Positions 1 through 9,350 of a stretch of 64,000 nucleotides of DNA are shown here, one piece after another. A model generated the notes under the pieces. It worked only from the letters and a program-made list of their open reading frames with translations, was not told the DNA's origin and searched no databases. Numbering within the stretch: position 1 is the stretch's first letter; every line of letters starts with the position of its first letter. Both the position numbers and the translations under genes were made by a program. Location: positions 106,527 through 170,526 of the forward strand of contig CAWKMN010000005.1 of the NCBI GenBank assembly GCA_963850765.1. The letters are read 5' to 3'. Source of the stretch: CAWKMN01 sp963850765. Its GTDB lineage: Bacteria; Chloroflexota; Anaerolineae; Aggregatilineales; Aggregatilineaceae.

Positions 1-1745
1 GCTTCCGGGGTGGTCATATCGACGCCGGCCAGCTTGAGCGCGTCCAACGGGTAGAGCGCGCCGCCGGCTTTGAGGAAGCTCAGATAGTGATCGACGGCCC
101 CCGGCTGACCGGACAGGATATTTTCCGAGAGCGCGTTGGCGGCCGAGATGCCGGTCGCGTATTGGTAGACGTAAAAATTGGCATACAGGTGGCCGAACTC
201 CGCCCACATGATGCCGTCGCGGTCGCGGTCCAGTTCGATCTCGGTGCCAAAACCCTCGGCCAGCAGATCCGCCATCAGCCCGTTCATGCCGTCGGCGGTG
301 AGGCCCTCGCCGCGCTCGGCGCGCTGGTGAATCTCCAACTCGAAGCGAGCCAGCGTCGGCATCTGGAAGAAGTAGCGCCGGAAGTTGTACATCGCCTCTT
401 CGATCACCGCGATCTGGAAGCCGGGATCGTCGGCGTGGGTGTTGAGCAGATGCCCGCGCACCATCGCCTGATTGAAGTTGGACGCGACTTCGGCCACGAA
501 CAGCGAATAATCACTGGAAACCATCGGCTGGTGCTGCCAGGCGAGATAGGAATGCATCGAGTGGCCGAGTTCGTGGGCCAGCGTGCTCAGCGATTGCAGC
601 GAGCTGTTGAAACTCATCATGATGAACGGGTGCGTGCCCTTCCACCCGCTTGAAAATGCTCCCTGCCGTTTGTTCTGGTTCGGCGGATAGTCTACCCAGC
701 GATCCTCCAGGCAGCCCCGCCGCAGCACCGACACATACTCCTGGCCGAGCGGAGCCATGCCTTCGCTGATCCAATCAACCGCTTTGTGGAAATCGACGTC
801 GGGCTGTGCGTCCGTGAGCGGCGCCAGCGTATCGTACCAGTAAAGTGTTTCGACGCCGAGCGCCTGCCGCCGGATCGCCCAATAGCGGTGCCAGACGGGG
901 ATGTACTCACGGAAGGTGTCGATCAGATTGTGGAAAACCTCCACCGGGATATTGCTGGCGAAAAGCGACGCTTCGAGCGACGAGTTGTAGCGGCGGGCTC
1001 GCGCATAAAAGACATCCCGCTTGACAGCGGTTACGAGGTTGCTGGCGAAGGTGTTCTTGAACGCCAGATACCCATCCCGGTAGCTCTGGTAGGAGGTGCG
1101 GCGCAGCACGCGGTCCGGGCTGAGTCCATGCGCCATCACGGTCCCCTGCTCGACCGACATCACTTCACCCGTGGATGTCACCGCCGGCGCGAATTTGAGA
1201 TCGGCGTTCGAGAGAAAGCCCGACGTGCGCGAGACATTGCTGAACGGATCCGCCGCCATGCCGAGGATCTCTTCGACTTCGGCGGAGCGCACATGCGCCT
1301 GCTGGCGGAACAGGTTATCGAAGTAGTGCGCGTACTCGGCCAGCCGCGTATCGTCCTGCATCCAGATGTTCAGGGTGCTGCGCCTGATTTCGAGGATCTC
1401 CGGCTCGGCAAACGCGGCCGCGGTGATCAGGTCGCTGTACAGGCTCATGGCCTGACTTGACAGCGCGGCGGCGTCCTGGTCGGCGGTATCGACGGCCGAG
1501 AACATGCTGGCATAGACGTACACTTTGCCGGCACGCCCGTACAGATCGAAGAATGTTTCCAGGTAGCTGAGCAGAATGTCGTGGCCGCCGCTGAGATGCC
1601 CCTGGAACTGCTTGGTCAGGCCAGGGATCAGATCCTTCAGGGTGTTGTATTCGGTTTCCCACGCCTGGCGTGAGGCAAAGACGCTCGGCGCGTTCCAGGT
1701 CTGGCTGTCAGGAATCTCACCGCGGGGCGGGAGTGCGTTGTCCAT
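1..1745 (-). CDS. pepF: M3 family oligoendopeptidase F (3' end outside window)
   Basis: Zinc metallopeptidase of family M3 that degrades oligopeptides in the cytoplasm. Reading the complement from ATG at 1745 (preceded by AAGGAGAAGGGG) gives 581 codons in one frame with no stop, so only the last few residues of a family of about 600 aa are missing. The HELGHS zinc and catalytic motif lies at residues 391-396 (near 575-558), and a downstream EVASNFNQ segment supplies the expected third zinc ligand. The product is cytosolic, with no signal peptide. It is transcribed away from the small gene at 2036, so the 290-base spacer must hold both promoters; I see only short direct repeats of TTCACCACAGAG there (about 1839-1862). 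Family assignment is firm; substrate specificity is not known from sequence. Confidence 0.93.
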   Translation of the reverse strand, partial: MDNALPPRGEIPDSQTWNAPSVFASRQAWETEYNTLKDLIPGLTKQFQGHLSGGHDILLSYLETFFDLYGRAGKVYVYASMFSAVDTADQDAAALSSQAMSLYSDLITAAAFAEPEILEIRRSTLNIWMQDDTRLAEYAHYFDNLFRQQAHVRSAEVEEILGMAADPFSNVSRTSGFLSNADLKFAPAVTSTGEVMSVEQGTVMAHGLSPDRVLRRTSYQSYRDGYLAFKNTFASNLVTAVKRDVFYARARRYNSSLEASLFASNIPVEVFHNLIDTFREYIPVWHRYWAIRRQALGVETLYWYDTLAPLTDAQPDVDFHKAVDWISEGMAPLGQEYVSVLRRGCLEDRWVDYPPNQNKRQGAFSSGWKGTHPFIMMSFNSSLQSLSTLAHELGHSMHSYLAWQHQPMVSSDYSLFVAEVASNFNQAMVRGHLLNTHADDPGFQIAVIEEAMYNFRRYFFQMPTLARFELEIHQRAERGEGLTADGMNGLMADLLAEGFGTEIELDRDRDGIMWAEFGHLYANFYVYQYATGISAANALSENILSGQPGAVDHYLSFLKAGGALYPLDALKLAGVDMTTPE

Positions 1746-2035
1746 CCCCTTCTCCTTAAGGTCACCAACAGGACTCAATTACACGAGATTATAGCCTGTT
1801 TTTCGAAAGAGAATCCTCCTTGGAGAATTGAAAAGCAGTTCACCACAGAGTTCACCACAGAGGTCGCAGCGATCTCGTCAGGGATCCTCCCGGATGCCCG
1901 ACAGTGGCCGGGCGTAGGTGTGGCGTGTGCCAGGGGTCGTTCAGGCAGGGAACTTCTGCGTTTACAATGACGTCTAAACAAATGAAAACCGTAAATATGG
2001 GGGCAGCAGAGCGCACCGCGCGAGAGGGACCGTCG

Positions 2036-2242
2036 ATGAACGCCTACCAGAACAAACGGCTGCACGAATGGATCAGCATGGGCAAGGAATCGGGCAAGAT
2101 CCGCGAGGCGCGGACGGTGGTGCTGGCCTACTGCATGGACGAGCGCGAGGCGCTGCCCTGGATTGCCGATATTGTCAAAGGGCATACCACCGAGGAGCGC
2201 GCCCAGGTCTTTATGGAGCGTGTGATCCAGCAGGTGAGCTAA
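2036..2242 (+). CDS. Small hypothetical protein (68 aa)
   Basis: Not recognised. The ATG at 2036 was chosen because a purine-rich GAGAGGGAC lies just upstream; the frame stays open further 5' (ATGs at 1967 and 1904) but without a ribosome-binding site. The product begins MNAYQNKRLHEWISMGKE, is charged and helical, with no membrane segment or cysteine cluster. A hairpin terminator follows 30 bases after the stop, which supports a real single-gene transcript. No function is proposed. Confidence 0.6.
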   Translation: MNAYQNKRLHEWISMGKESGKIREARTVVLAYCMDEREALPWIADIVKGHTTEERAQVFMERVIQQVS

Positions 2243-2271
2243 TCGGATCATCTGCTAATCGGCTGTGTCGT

Positions 2272-2304
2272 AACCGCTGGGAGCGATCCTTCCGGCGGTT
2301 TTTC
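2272..2304 (+). terminator. Rho-independent terminator
   Basis: AACCGCTGG (2272-2280) pairs with CCGGCGGTT (2292-2300) with one G-T wobble, followed by TTTC. It follows the small gene ending at 2242. Confidence 0.7.
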
Positions 2305-2398
2305 GTGTCTATGGCGCGGGGTGCGTTTGTGTTCTTGGGCGGTGTTTGTTATCGTATGGGGAGATTAGGAAGTTCGCACGTGGATTTGGATCAAACCC

Positions 2399-3766
2399 AT
2401 GCCAACCCTATTGGGACTGCTGGCCGTTTTTGCGCTGGTGTTCGTGAACGGATTTATGGTGGCGGCGGAGTTCGCGCTGGTCGGCGCGCGCCGCACCCGC
2501 ATCGATCAGCTTGCCGAGGAAGGGAACGCGGGCGCACGCGCGGCGCAGGATGCAATGGCTCATCTGGATAACTATATCGCCGCCACGCAGTTGGGCATCA
2601 CGCTCGCCAGTCTTGGCCTGGGCTGGATCGGCGAACCGGCGGTCGGCCACATTTTCGAGTCACTGTTTGAGTTCCTGCTGCCGGAAGACGTCGCGCACAC
2701 GGCCGGCCACAGCGCCGCCCTGATCCTGGGGTTCGCGGCGGTGACGATGCTGCATATTGTGCTGGGTGAGCTTGCGCCTAAGTCCATCGCCTTGCAGCAG
2801 CCGGAAATGACCGCGATCATCGTGGCGCGCCCGACGACATGGTTCCTGAAGCTGTTCCGCCCAATCATTTTCGTGATGAACAAGGTAGGGAATGGCGTGG
2901 TCCGCCTGATGGGCTTCGAGCCGGCCAGCGGCCACGAACGGGTCCACTCGGCGGAAGAACTGGGCATGCTGGTCCACTCGGCGCGCGAAGCCGGCGTGCT
3001 CGAAGGCAGCGAAGAGGAATTGCTGCAAAACGTGTTCGATTTTGGCGATCTGTATATCCGGGATGTGATGCAGCCGCGCGTTGAGGTCGATGCCATCCCG
3101 GTTGATGCGCCGCTGGCCGACGTGCTGCAAAAGGTCGCGGCCGGGCATTATTCGCGCTACCCTGTTTACAAAGATTCGATTGACAATGTTGTGGGCGTGC
3201 TGCATACCAAGGACCTGCTCGATGCCGTGGTCCGCGCGCCGCACCTGCTCAATAATCCGGAGGCTCCGTTTAACCTCTCGGCCGTGCTGCGGCCGCCGTT
3301 GTACTTCCCGGAGATGGCGGGCGTGGATCGTGTATTGGAGCAAATGCAGCGCACGAAGACGCATTTTACCGTCGTGTTGGATGAATACGGCGGCATGGCC
3401 GGTATCGCCACGATGGAGGATATTCTGGAAGAACTGGTCGGTGAAGTGCAGGACGAATTCGACGTGGAGAACGCGCCGATCAGCATGGCCGAAGGCGTGA
3501 CGGTGCTGGAGGGTCTGGTCAGCCTGGCGGACGTGGTCGAGCGCTTTGGTGAACCCGGCGGCGAGCCCGAGTCTGCCACGATTGGCGGCTACGTGGCCGA
3601 AAAGCTGGATCGCATCCCGGCGCAGGGCGACCGCGTGGACTTTGGCGAGTACGTTATTCGCGTGCTCGAAATGGACGAAATGCGCGTGGCCCGCGTCAGC
3701 GTGGAACGGCGAACCGAGGCGAAGGCCGGTGCCAGCAGTGATGGCGTAACCGATGACGCCCGTTGA
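2399..3766 (+). CDS. CNNM/HlyC-CorC family membrane protein
   Basis: Integral membrane protein of the DUF21-CBS-CorC_HlyC family, linked in characterised members to divalent cation (Mg/Co) transport or resistance. It has 455 aa. An N-terminal DUF21 domain (residues 1 to about 190) holds four hydrophobic segments, beginning with a helix containing FVNGFMVAAEFALVGARR. A paired CBS domain follows (about 200-330, with YSRYPVYKDSIDNVVGVLHTK at its centre), then the CorC_HlyC domain with the acidic EDILEELVGEVQDEFD stretch, and a soluble C-terminal tail. Length and domain order are normal. No clear Shine-Dalgarno precedes the ATG. The gene stands alone, with a type-A repeat downstream. The hemolysin label carried by homologues is historical. 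Confidence 0.92.
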   Translation: MPTLLGLLAVFALVFVNGFMVAAEFALVGARRTRIDQLAEEGNAGARAAQDAMAHLDNYIAATQLGITLASLGLGWIGEPAVGHIFESLFEFLLPEDVAHTAGHSAALILGFAAVTMLHIVLGELAPKSIALQQPEMTAIIVARPTTWFLKLFRPIIFVMNKVGNGVVRLMGFEPASGHERVHSAEELGMLVHSAREAGVLEGSEEELLQNVFDFGDLYIRDVMQPRVEVDAIPVDAPLADVLQKVAAGHYSRYPVYKDSIDNVVGVLHTKDLLDAVVRAPHLLNNPEAPFNLSAVLRPPLYFPEMAGVDRVLEQMQRTKTHFTVVLDEYGGMAGIATMEDILEELVGEVQDEFDVENAPISMAEGVTVLEGLVSLADVVERFGEPGGEPESATIGGYVAEKLDRIPAQGDRVDFGEYVIRVLEMDEMRVARVSVERRTEAKAGASSDGVTDDAR

Positions 3767-3845
3767 TGCCGCTGCAGACGCGCTGGCGGCTTCTCCAGAG
3801 GGTGTTATGCATTGTTGGCTTTGCCAAGGGGTGTTCTCTTATTTA

Positions 3846-3935
3846 GCCCCTCCCTAAATCCCTCCCCACCGGGTGGAGAGGGACTTGAGCCCCCTTTCTC
3901 CACATGGTGGGGAAAGGGGCCGGGGGATAGGGGCC
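3846..3935. repeat. Type-A palindromic intergenic repeat (copy 1)
   Basis: CT-rich then GA-rich blocks form stacked hairpins: CCTCCCCACC with GGGTGGAGAGGG, and CCCCCTTTCTCC with GGGGAAAGGGG. Related copies lie at 17417, 26163, 50028, 53228 and 55860. Confidence 0.75.
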
Positions 3936-3973
3936 ATAAGTGCATAATACGCTCCAGAAGGGATCTGTGCCGG

Positions 3974-4387
3974 CTAGCCCGCTCGTCGGATTAATCCTAC
4001 CCCCAGAACCAAAAGTCCAACCGTCAGGCTTATCGCGCCAAAATAAGCCAGATAAATGAACGCGTTCGGTTCCGTGGCGTCGGGATCGAGTACGGAGAGA
4101 AAGAAGGCCGTCGGCAGCAGGATAGCCGCCAGCGGTATCGCTTCTCTCACCAGAGATTTGAGCCGATCCGAGAGATTTGCCTCGTCCACATACCGCAGCG
4201 CCACGAGTGACAGGATCAGCAGCACACCGGCATGCGCATGCCCGGCGCGCCACAGGTCCTGGCGCAGGGCGTTTTCCATATAGTCAGGATCATTGATGAG
4301 CAGGGTCAGGATGCTGACGCCGCCGAAAACGACGGTTGGAAGAATGATCAGCAGGATGCCAGCCATGCGGCGGGATGCGGGACTCAT
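3974..4387 (-). CDS. Conserved hypothetical membrane protein (137 aa)
   Basis: No functional family recognised. The protein has four predicted transmembrane helices (about residues 8-29, 48-64, 84-101 and 110-132), with a charged cytosolic or periplasmic loop between the first two. The sequence RAGHAHAGVLLILSLVALRY is distinctive and resembles small membrane proteins of unknown function. The start is well supported by AAAGGAGA seven bases before the ATG. It lies downstream of, and on the same strand as, the aldehyde dehydrogenase ending at 4490 and could be its distal partner (102-base gap), but nothing in the sequence ties the two functions together. Confidence 0.75.
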   Translation of the reverse strand: MSPASRRMAGILLIILPTVVFGGVSILTLLINDPDYMENALRQDLWRAGHAHAGVLLILSLVALRYVDEANLSDRLKSLVREAIPLAAILLPTAFFLSVLDPDATEPNAFIYLAYFGAISLTVGLLVLGVGLIRRAG

Positions 4388-4489
4388 GGACAGTCTCCTT
4401 TGGTTAGCCTGCGGCGAGGATGAACCTCGAATGACGATCGGGCGGGGCGGACCAAATCAGCAGCCCGCCCCGCGGATAATCTCCGTCTC

Positions 4490-5995
4490 TTAGGCCAGCG
4501 CCTCTTCGATCTGCGCTTTTTGCAGGCGGTTGCTGTAGTCCACAAAGACCGTCTTGATCTCGCTGAACTCGTCAATGGCCGTGGTGCCCGCTTCGCGCCC
4601 GCCGTTGCCGGTGTTCTTCGTGCCGCCGAAAGGCAGATGAACTTCCGCCCCGATCGTCGGCGCGTTGATGTAGGTGATCCCGGTCTCCAGTTCCTCGACG
4701 GCGCGGAAGGCCAGATTCACGTCCTTGGTGTAGATCGAGGACGACAGCCCGTAATCCACATCGTTCGCCACGCGCACGGCTTCATCAAAATCGCGCACGC
4801 GGATCACGCTCAGCACCGGGCCGAAGATCTCTTCCTTGCTGATGCGGGTGCCGTGTTCCGTCTCAAAGATCGTGGGCTGGATGAAGAAGCCGCCGTCAAA
4901 GTCACCGCCGGTCAGGCGTTCGCCGCCCGTGACCAGCCGGGCTTCCTGGTTGCCGACCTCGATATATTTCAGGATGTTTTTGCCCGCCGCCTCGTCGATC
5001 ACCGGGCCGACATCCGTGCGCGGGTCGAGCGGATCACCGAGGCGCAGCTTCTCGACGCGTGCCACGAGCATCTTCAAGAAGCGGTCGTAGATCGCGTCGT
5101 GCAGGATCAGGCGGCTGGTCGCCGTGCAGCGCTGGCCGGCCGTCCCGAACGCGCCGAACAGCACGCCTTCCAGCGCGAGATCGAGATTGGCGTCGTCCAT
5201 GACGATCTGCGGGTTCTTGCCGCCTAGCTCCAATTCGACCGGCTTGAGATACTGCGCGGCTGCCGCATAGACGATCTTGCCGGTGGGCACGCCGCCGGTG
5301 AACGAGATCGCCTTGACGCGCGGGTGGGTCACGATCGGCGCGCCGGCGTCTTCGCCGTAGCCGTTCACGATATTGAGCACGCCCGCGGGCAAACCGGCTT
5401 CCTCGAAGATTTCCGCCAGAGTCGCGACACACAGCGGAGTCTGCTCGGCGGGCTTGAAGACGATGGTGTTGCCGGTGATCAGCGCCGCGCCGATCTTCCA
5501 GGACGGGATGGCGATCGGGAAATTCCAGGGAGTGATGCAGCCGACCACGCCGAGCGGCTGGCGCACCGTCATGCAGAACTTGTTCGGCAGTTCAGAGGGC
5601 GTTGTCTCTCCAAACAGACGGCGGCCTTCACCCGCGATGTATTCCAGAAAATCGATCGCTTCCTGCACGTCGCCGCGCCCTTCCGCGATCACTTTGCCCA
5701 TTTCGGTGGAGACGAGCGCGCCTAACTCGTCCTTCCGCTCGCGCATGATCTGCGCCGCGCGCAGCAGGATCAGGCCGCGCTTGGGAGCGGGGGTTTTGCG
5801 CCATGCCGGGTACGCAGCCTCGGCGGCGTCTACGGCCTTCTCGACATCGGCACGCGTGCCCTTCGGAAAACGGGCGAGCACCTCGCCGGTCGCCGGATTC
5901 ACGGATTCGAACCACTTATCACGCTCCGGCTGGATCCACTCGCCGCCGATATAATGTCCGTAGGTTTTGACATCGATTGCTTCTCGGATTGCCAC
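4490..5995 (-). CDS. NAD(P)-dependent aldehyde dehydrogenase
   Basis: ALDH superfamily enzyme that oxidises an aldehyde to the acid in the cytoplasm. The 501-aa length is typical. The nucleotide-binding region includes GCITPWNFPIAIPSWK and the FTGGVPTGK turn; the general-base Glu is in LELGGKNPQ and the catalytic Cys in GQRCTATSR. The start is taken as the GTG at 5995 because AGGAGA lies six bases upstream; an in-frame TTG at 6019 would add eight residues but lacks a ribosome-binding site. The overall pattern (GAEVHLPFGGTKNTGNG near the C-terminus) resembles the ketoglutarate-semialdehyde or broad-specificity semialdehyde dehydrogenases, but substrate cannot be fixed. A second, unrelated ALDH lies at 37629. 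Confidence 0.93.
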   Translation of the reverse strand: MAIREAIDVKTYGHYIGGEWIQPERDKWFESVNPATGEVLARFPKGTRADVEKAVDAAEAAYPAWRKTPAPKRGLILLRAAQIMRERKDELGALVSTEMGKVIAEGRGDVQEAIDFLEYIAGEGRRLFGETTPSELPNKFCMTVRQPLGVVGCITPWNFPIAIPSWKIGAALITGNTIVFKPAEQTPLCVATLAEIFEEAGLPAGVLNIVNGYGEDAGAPIVTHPRVKAISFTGGVPTGKIVYAAAAQYLKPVELELGGKNPQIVMDDANLDLALEGVLFGAFGTAGQRCTATSRLILHDAIYDRFLKMLVARVEKLRLGDPLDPRTDVGPVIDEAAGKNILKYIEVGNQEARLVTGGERLTGGDFDGGFFIQPTIFETEHGTRISKEEIFGPVLSVIRVRDFDEAVRVANDVDYGLSSSIYTKDVNLAFRAVEELETGITYINAPTIGAEVHLPFGGTKNTGNGGREAGTTAIDEFSEIKTVFVDYSNRLQKAQIEEALA

Positions 5996-6181
5996 TGTTG
6001 TTCTCCTGTGCCTTACCAATGGGGCGCGCAGCGCAGAGCCTGGGTGGAACGATCATGGCGCGGCGCGATATAGATAAATTTTAGTACAAATATCATATTA
6101 ATTCCAAACGGGAGAGTACGGTCTATAGGCGAAAAGAAGATCGAACCGCAGAGACGCAGAGATCCTTTGAGGGAGAGAGAT

Positions 6182-6230
6182 GGTAGGAGCGGGTTAACAA
6201 ACCCGCCCTGGACGACTCACCGGGTCGCTT
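6182..6230. repeat. Type-B double hairpin (diverged copy)
   Basis: AGCGGGTTAACAAACCCGCC is followed by GACGACTCACCGGGTCGC, giving two adjacent hairpins in the same order as the copy at 42478-42527, where the arms are better preserved. Just upstream (6143-6165) is a short CGCAGAGACGCAGAGA run. Confidence 0.7.
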
Positions 6231-6308
6231 TTACACAAGGCTGCGGAATTTGTTTCGCGCCAGCGCCAGCGCGATGTAATCCGCGGCATGGGCATCTTGG
6301 TCGCGCGC

Positions 6309-7140
6309 CTACGACTCCGCCAGCCCGGTCAGCTCGGCACTGAGGTCCCACAGGCGGCGCGCGGCGGCAGTATCGTCCAGGGCCGGCGAGTGGACAGGAC
6401 GCTTGTTGTCGAAATACTGCCCGGTGACGCCTTCGACCTCCGGCGACGTGGCGAGGTAAATCTGCGTTTCGGCCCCTTGCTCGGCGGTGAGATGGCCCTG
6501 CATGTTCAGCCCGGCGGCGCGGTGAAAGTTCGTGGCGGCGTAACCGGGGTTCAGCGCGTTGGCCGTGACGCCGGTCCCATCCAGGCGGCGCGCAAGCTCC
6601 ACGGTGAACAGCACATTCATATACTTGGACCGGCCGTAAGCGTCCCAGCCCTCGTAATCGCGTTTCATCTGCACATCGCCCAGATCGGGCGGGTGCTGCA
6701 TGCTGGACGCGACGTTGACGATCCGCGCCGGGGCGCTGGTCTTGAGCGGATCGAGCAGCAAATTCGTCAGCAGGAAATAGGCGAGATGGTTCAGCGCGAA
6801 GGTCATTTCCAGGCCATCGGGCGGTCTCGCGGCGGGTTTTGAACAGCGCGCCCGCGTTGTTCACCAGTACGTCCAGCCGGCTGTGGCGCTGGCGGAACTC
6901 ATCGGCCAGGGCGCGCACCTCGTCCATCACCGAGAGATCGCAGCGCAGAAATTCCACGGAATCGCTGCCGGTGGCCTGCCGGATCTCGCGGGGGACGCGC
7001 TCGACCTTGTCCGGCGTGCGTCCGACCCCGATGACAGTCGCACCCATCCGGGCTAATTCGCGGGCGGTCACTTCGCCAATACCATCGGTCGCGCCCGTGA
7101 CCAGGCATACTTTGCCGCGCATACTTATGTTACGGTTCAT
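6309..7140 (-). CDS. Short-chain dehydrogenase/reductase (frameshifted)
   Basis: SDR-family oxidoreductase, closest in style to retinol-dehydrogenase-like SDRs. The ATG at 7140 has AGGTGA five bases upstream. The Rossmann motif TGATDGIG is at residues 15-22, followed by NNAG; the catalytic YxxxK (YGRSK) lies in the second half. The frame is broken once: at 6819-6821 the complement reads GACCGCCCGATGG where GACCGCCGATGG would restore ETADGLEMTFALNHLAYF, a standard SDR segment. Both halves are otherwise fully conserved, so a one-base error or a very recent mutation is likelier than an old pseudogene. The stop at 6309 ends the restored frame. The substrate is unknown. Confidence 0.85.
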
Positions 7141-7209
7141 GATTCACCTTTTTTGCTGGTTTCATGCGGTCGACTTTAGCATCATTGTCTGCGGCCGTGA
7201 ATCGCCGGA

Positions 7210-8283
7210 TCAGGCGAGGGTAGCGCGCAGCAGGGCGTCGATATTGGCGGGCGGGGTATCGGGGTGGGTGGTGCCGCCCGGAGCCAGGATGAGGCCACCA
7301 CCCGGCGCGGCCCGCTCGATGCTGGCGCGTGCGGCTGCTTCGACCTCGCGCGCGGTGCAGTTGACCATCACGCCCAGCGGTGCCAGATTGCCCATCACCG
7401 CTTTAGGCGCAAGGGCGGCCTTCACAAGGCGCATGTCCATCAGGTGGCTGAGGTGGAACACGTCAAAATGCAGATAGGGCAGGTAGGCCAGCAGGTGTTC
7501 GCAGGGCGTATCGTTATGATAAACGCGGATCAGTCCTTCGAAGGAGTCGAAGATGCGGTTGAGCGCCGGCCGGGCGAATCGCTCAAAGATCCGCGCCGAT
7601 AGCTTGCCCACGACGTCATCATAGACCACCACCCCCAACGGATCGCGCAGACAGCCCAACTGCGCCTGGAGAAACCGGATCGTCGTGTCGGTGAACAGGT
7701 CGATCGTGTCGCGCACCACGTTCGCGCTGTTGGGGCTGTTTACGGCGTTCAGGAAGGTCGCAGCGCCCAGGACATGCGATGCCGTCGTGAACGGTCCGCG
7801 CGCGGCGACAAAGCGGATCCGGCGCGGCTGCGGCAGTTCGCCGCGGTGCTCAAGATTCCAGTAGCGCTGGATGACGAGCGCCATCAGCCCATCGGTGTAT
7901 GGATCGGGGCGCGGCAGATTGCACCATGCATCCGGCGGCAGGTTCAGCGCGCGAACCGTCGGGGGGTGGTCATGCCGCCACACCACCGGCGCGCCGAACG
8001 CGCTGGGTTCCGTGGCATTGCCGTATTCCACCCAGAAGCCGGGCAGCACCACAATCTCGGGGTAACGATCGGTGAGCGCCAGGTAGGCGTTCAGCCAGCG
8101 ATCGGGGTAGGTATAGAAATTCATCACGTCAACATCACATGCGCGGGCCACAAAACTGCCGTCTGCAACCAGGGCGACCGGAATCTGAAGCGGCACGCGT
8201 CCCTGCGCCGCTATCAGGAAATTATCGTACGCCCTGTCGCTGAGCATGAGCGCCTGTCCCCCGGTAAGTTCTTCCATTGTCAT
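7210..8283 (-). CDS. Uroporphyrinogen decarboxylase-like (URO-D/MtaA-CmuA superfamily) protein
   Basis: The 357-aa protein has the URO-D TIM-barrel pattern, including a C-terminal GGGLILAPGGTTHPDTPPAN segment typical of the superfamily and a mid-chain VVVYDDVVGKLS stretch. The N-terminal arginine motif of true HemE (RQAGR) is absent, and no haem biosynthesis genes are nearby, so it more probably belongs to the methyltransferase or uncharacterised branch (methylcobalamin:CoM-type relatives) than to HemE. Two start codons two residues apart (ATG at 8283 and 8277) cannot be separated, as neither has a clear ribosome-binding site. It is divergently transcribed from the TauE-like gene. The substrate is unknown. 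Confidence 0.8.
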   Translation of the reverse strand: MTMEELTGGQALMLSDRAYDNFLIAAQGRVPLQIPVALVADGSFVARACDVDVMNFYTYPDRWLNAYLALTDRYPEIVVLPGFWVEYGNATEPSAFGAPVVWRHDHPPTVRALNLPPDAWCNLPRPDPYTDGLMALVIQRYWNLEHRGELPQPRRIRFVAARGPFTTASHVLGAATFLNAVNSPNSANVVRDTIDLFTDTTIRFLQAQLGCLRDPLGVVVYDDVVGKLSARIFERFARPALNRIFDSFEGLIRVYHNDTPCEHLLAYLPYLHFDVFHLSHLMDMRLVKAALAPKAVMGNLAPLGVMVNCTAREVEAAARASIERAAPGGGLILAPGGTTHPDTPPANIDALLRATLA

Positions 8284-8428
8284 TATTGTATAGCAGATCG
8301 CAGCAAAGCATAAAAAACAGGCCGGGCAGCTTGTTGCGGGTGGCGAGCCGCGTAGAGTATGATCCGGTGCCCAACCGGCGTGGGTCCGGACGTGACCAGG
8401 TCAGGCCGGACAGGAGACCCTTCATCGA

Positions 8429-9349
8429 ATGCCCGTGCTGCCTTCTGAAGAAGAAAAAGACGAGTCCATGCCAAACTCGGGGATCCGGCAATCCGTAGAG
8501 GCCGGGCGCGCCCTGTTCCGCCGGGTGGAATGGGTGTTTGTGGGGGTCGTGGGAGTGGTCGCGCTGGCGTTTATCTCGATGCTGGTGCTCTCGCGCCAGC
8601 GCAACCTGACCGATAACCTGCTTGTGTTCGGCGTGGTAGGCTTCCTGGCTCAACTGATTGACGGCGCGCTGGGCATGGGCTACGGTGTGACCTCTACGAC
8701 GTTTCTGCTCAGCGCAGGTCTGTCGCCGTCGGCGGCCAGCGCGAGCGTGCATGTCGCATCGATCTTCACCACGCTGTCGTCGGGGCTGTCGCACCTGCAC
8801 CTGGGCAACGTCGATCATGCGATTTTCCGGCGGCTGGTGATTCCCGGCATCCTGGGCGGTATCACCGGGGCGTATCTGCTCAGCATTCTGCCCGGTGACG
8901 AGATCAAGCCGTTCGTATCCTTCTATCTGATGCTGATGGGCGTGCGCATTTTGTGGAAGGCGCTCCGGCAGCCACCCACGCTCCAGGTGGCGATCAGCCA
9001 TCTGTTTCCGCTCGGCGTGTTGGGCGGATTCTTCAGTTCGCTCGGCGGCGGCGGGTGGGGACCGATCGTCACGACGACGCTGGTGGCGCGCGGCAACCAT
9101 CCCCGCTACATCATCGGATCGGTCAATCTGGCCGAATTCTTCGTCACACTTTTTCAGGCGCTCACGTTTATTCTGACCGTCTCTTTTGGCGAATACCGCA
9201 CCGTGATCGTGGGGTTGGTGATCGGCGGTGTCATCGCGGCCCCGATGGCAGCGTGGGCGACGCGGCACCTGTCCGCGCGCAAGCTGATGGTCGTCGTCGG
9301 TATCCTGATTATCGGGTTGAGCCTGCGCACGATCGTGTTGACGCTGTAG
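8429..9349 (+). CDS. TauE/SafE family sulfite exporter-like permease
   Basis: Integral membrane transporter of the TauE/SafE (DUF81) family, whose members move sulfite, sulfoacetate or other organosulfur anions. The 306-aa protein has about eight hydrophobic segments. The family repeats are visible: VGFLAQLIDGALGMGYGVTS in the first half and LGVLGGFFSSLGGGGWGPIV in the second, the signature inverted pair. An extra N-terminal helix with a short cytosolic tail precedes the first repeat. Start choice is uncertain: the ATG at 8429 has GGAG 12 bases upstream, and an ATG at 8468 is also possible. It converges with the DinB gene, with one base between stops. The substrate is inferred only at family level. 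Confidence 0.88.
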   Translation: MPVLPSEEEKDESMPNSGIRQSVEAGRALFRRVEWVFVGVVGVVALAFISMLVLSRQRNLTDNLLVFGVVGFLAQLIDGALGMGYGVTSTTFLLSAGLSPSAASASVHVASIFTTLSSGLSHLHLGNVDHAIFRRLVIPGILGGITGAYLLSILPGDEIKPFVSFYLMLMGVRILWKALRQPPTLQVAISHLFPLGVLGGFFSSLGGGGWGPIVTTTLVARGNHPRYIIGSVNLAEFFVTLFQALTFILTVSFGEYRTVIVGLVIGGVIAAPMAAWATRHLSARKLMVVVGILIIGLSLRTIVLTL

Positions 9350-9350
9350 C

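Noticed and set aside
6309..7140. Calling the SDR gene a pseudogene
   Set aside because: Only one base breaks the frame and all motifs on both sides are intact; an error is at least as likely.
7210..8283. HemE (true uroporphyrinogen decarboxylase)
   Set aside because: The N-terminal arginine motif of HemE is missing and no haem genes adjoin.
8340..8428. Riboswitch upstream of the TauE-like gene
   Set aside because: No recognisable conserved core or terminator hairpin could be drawn in the leader.
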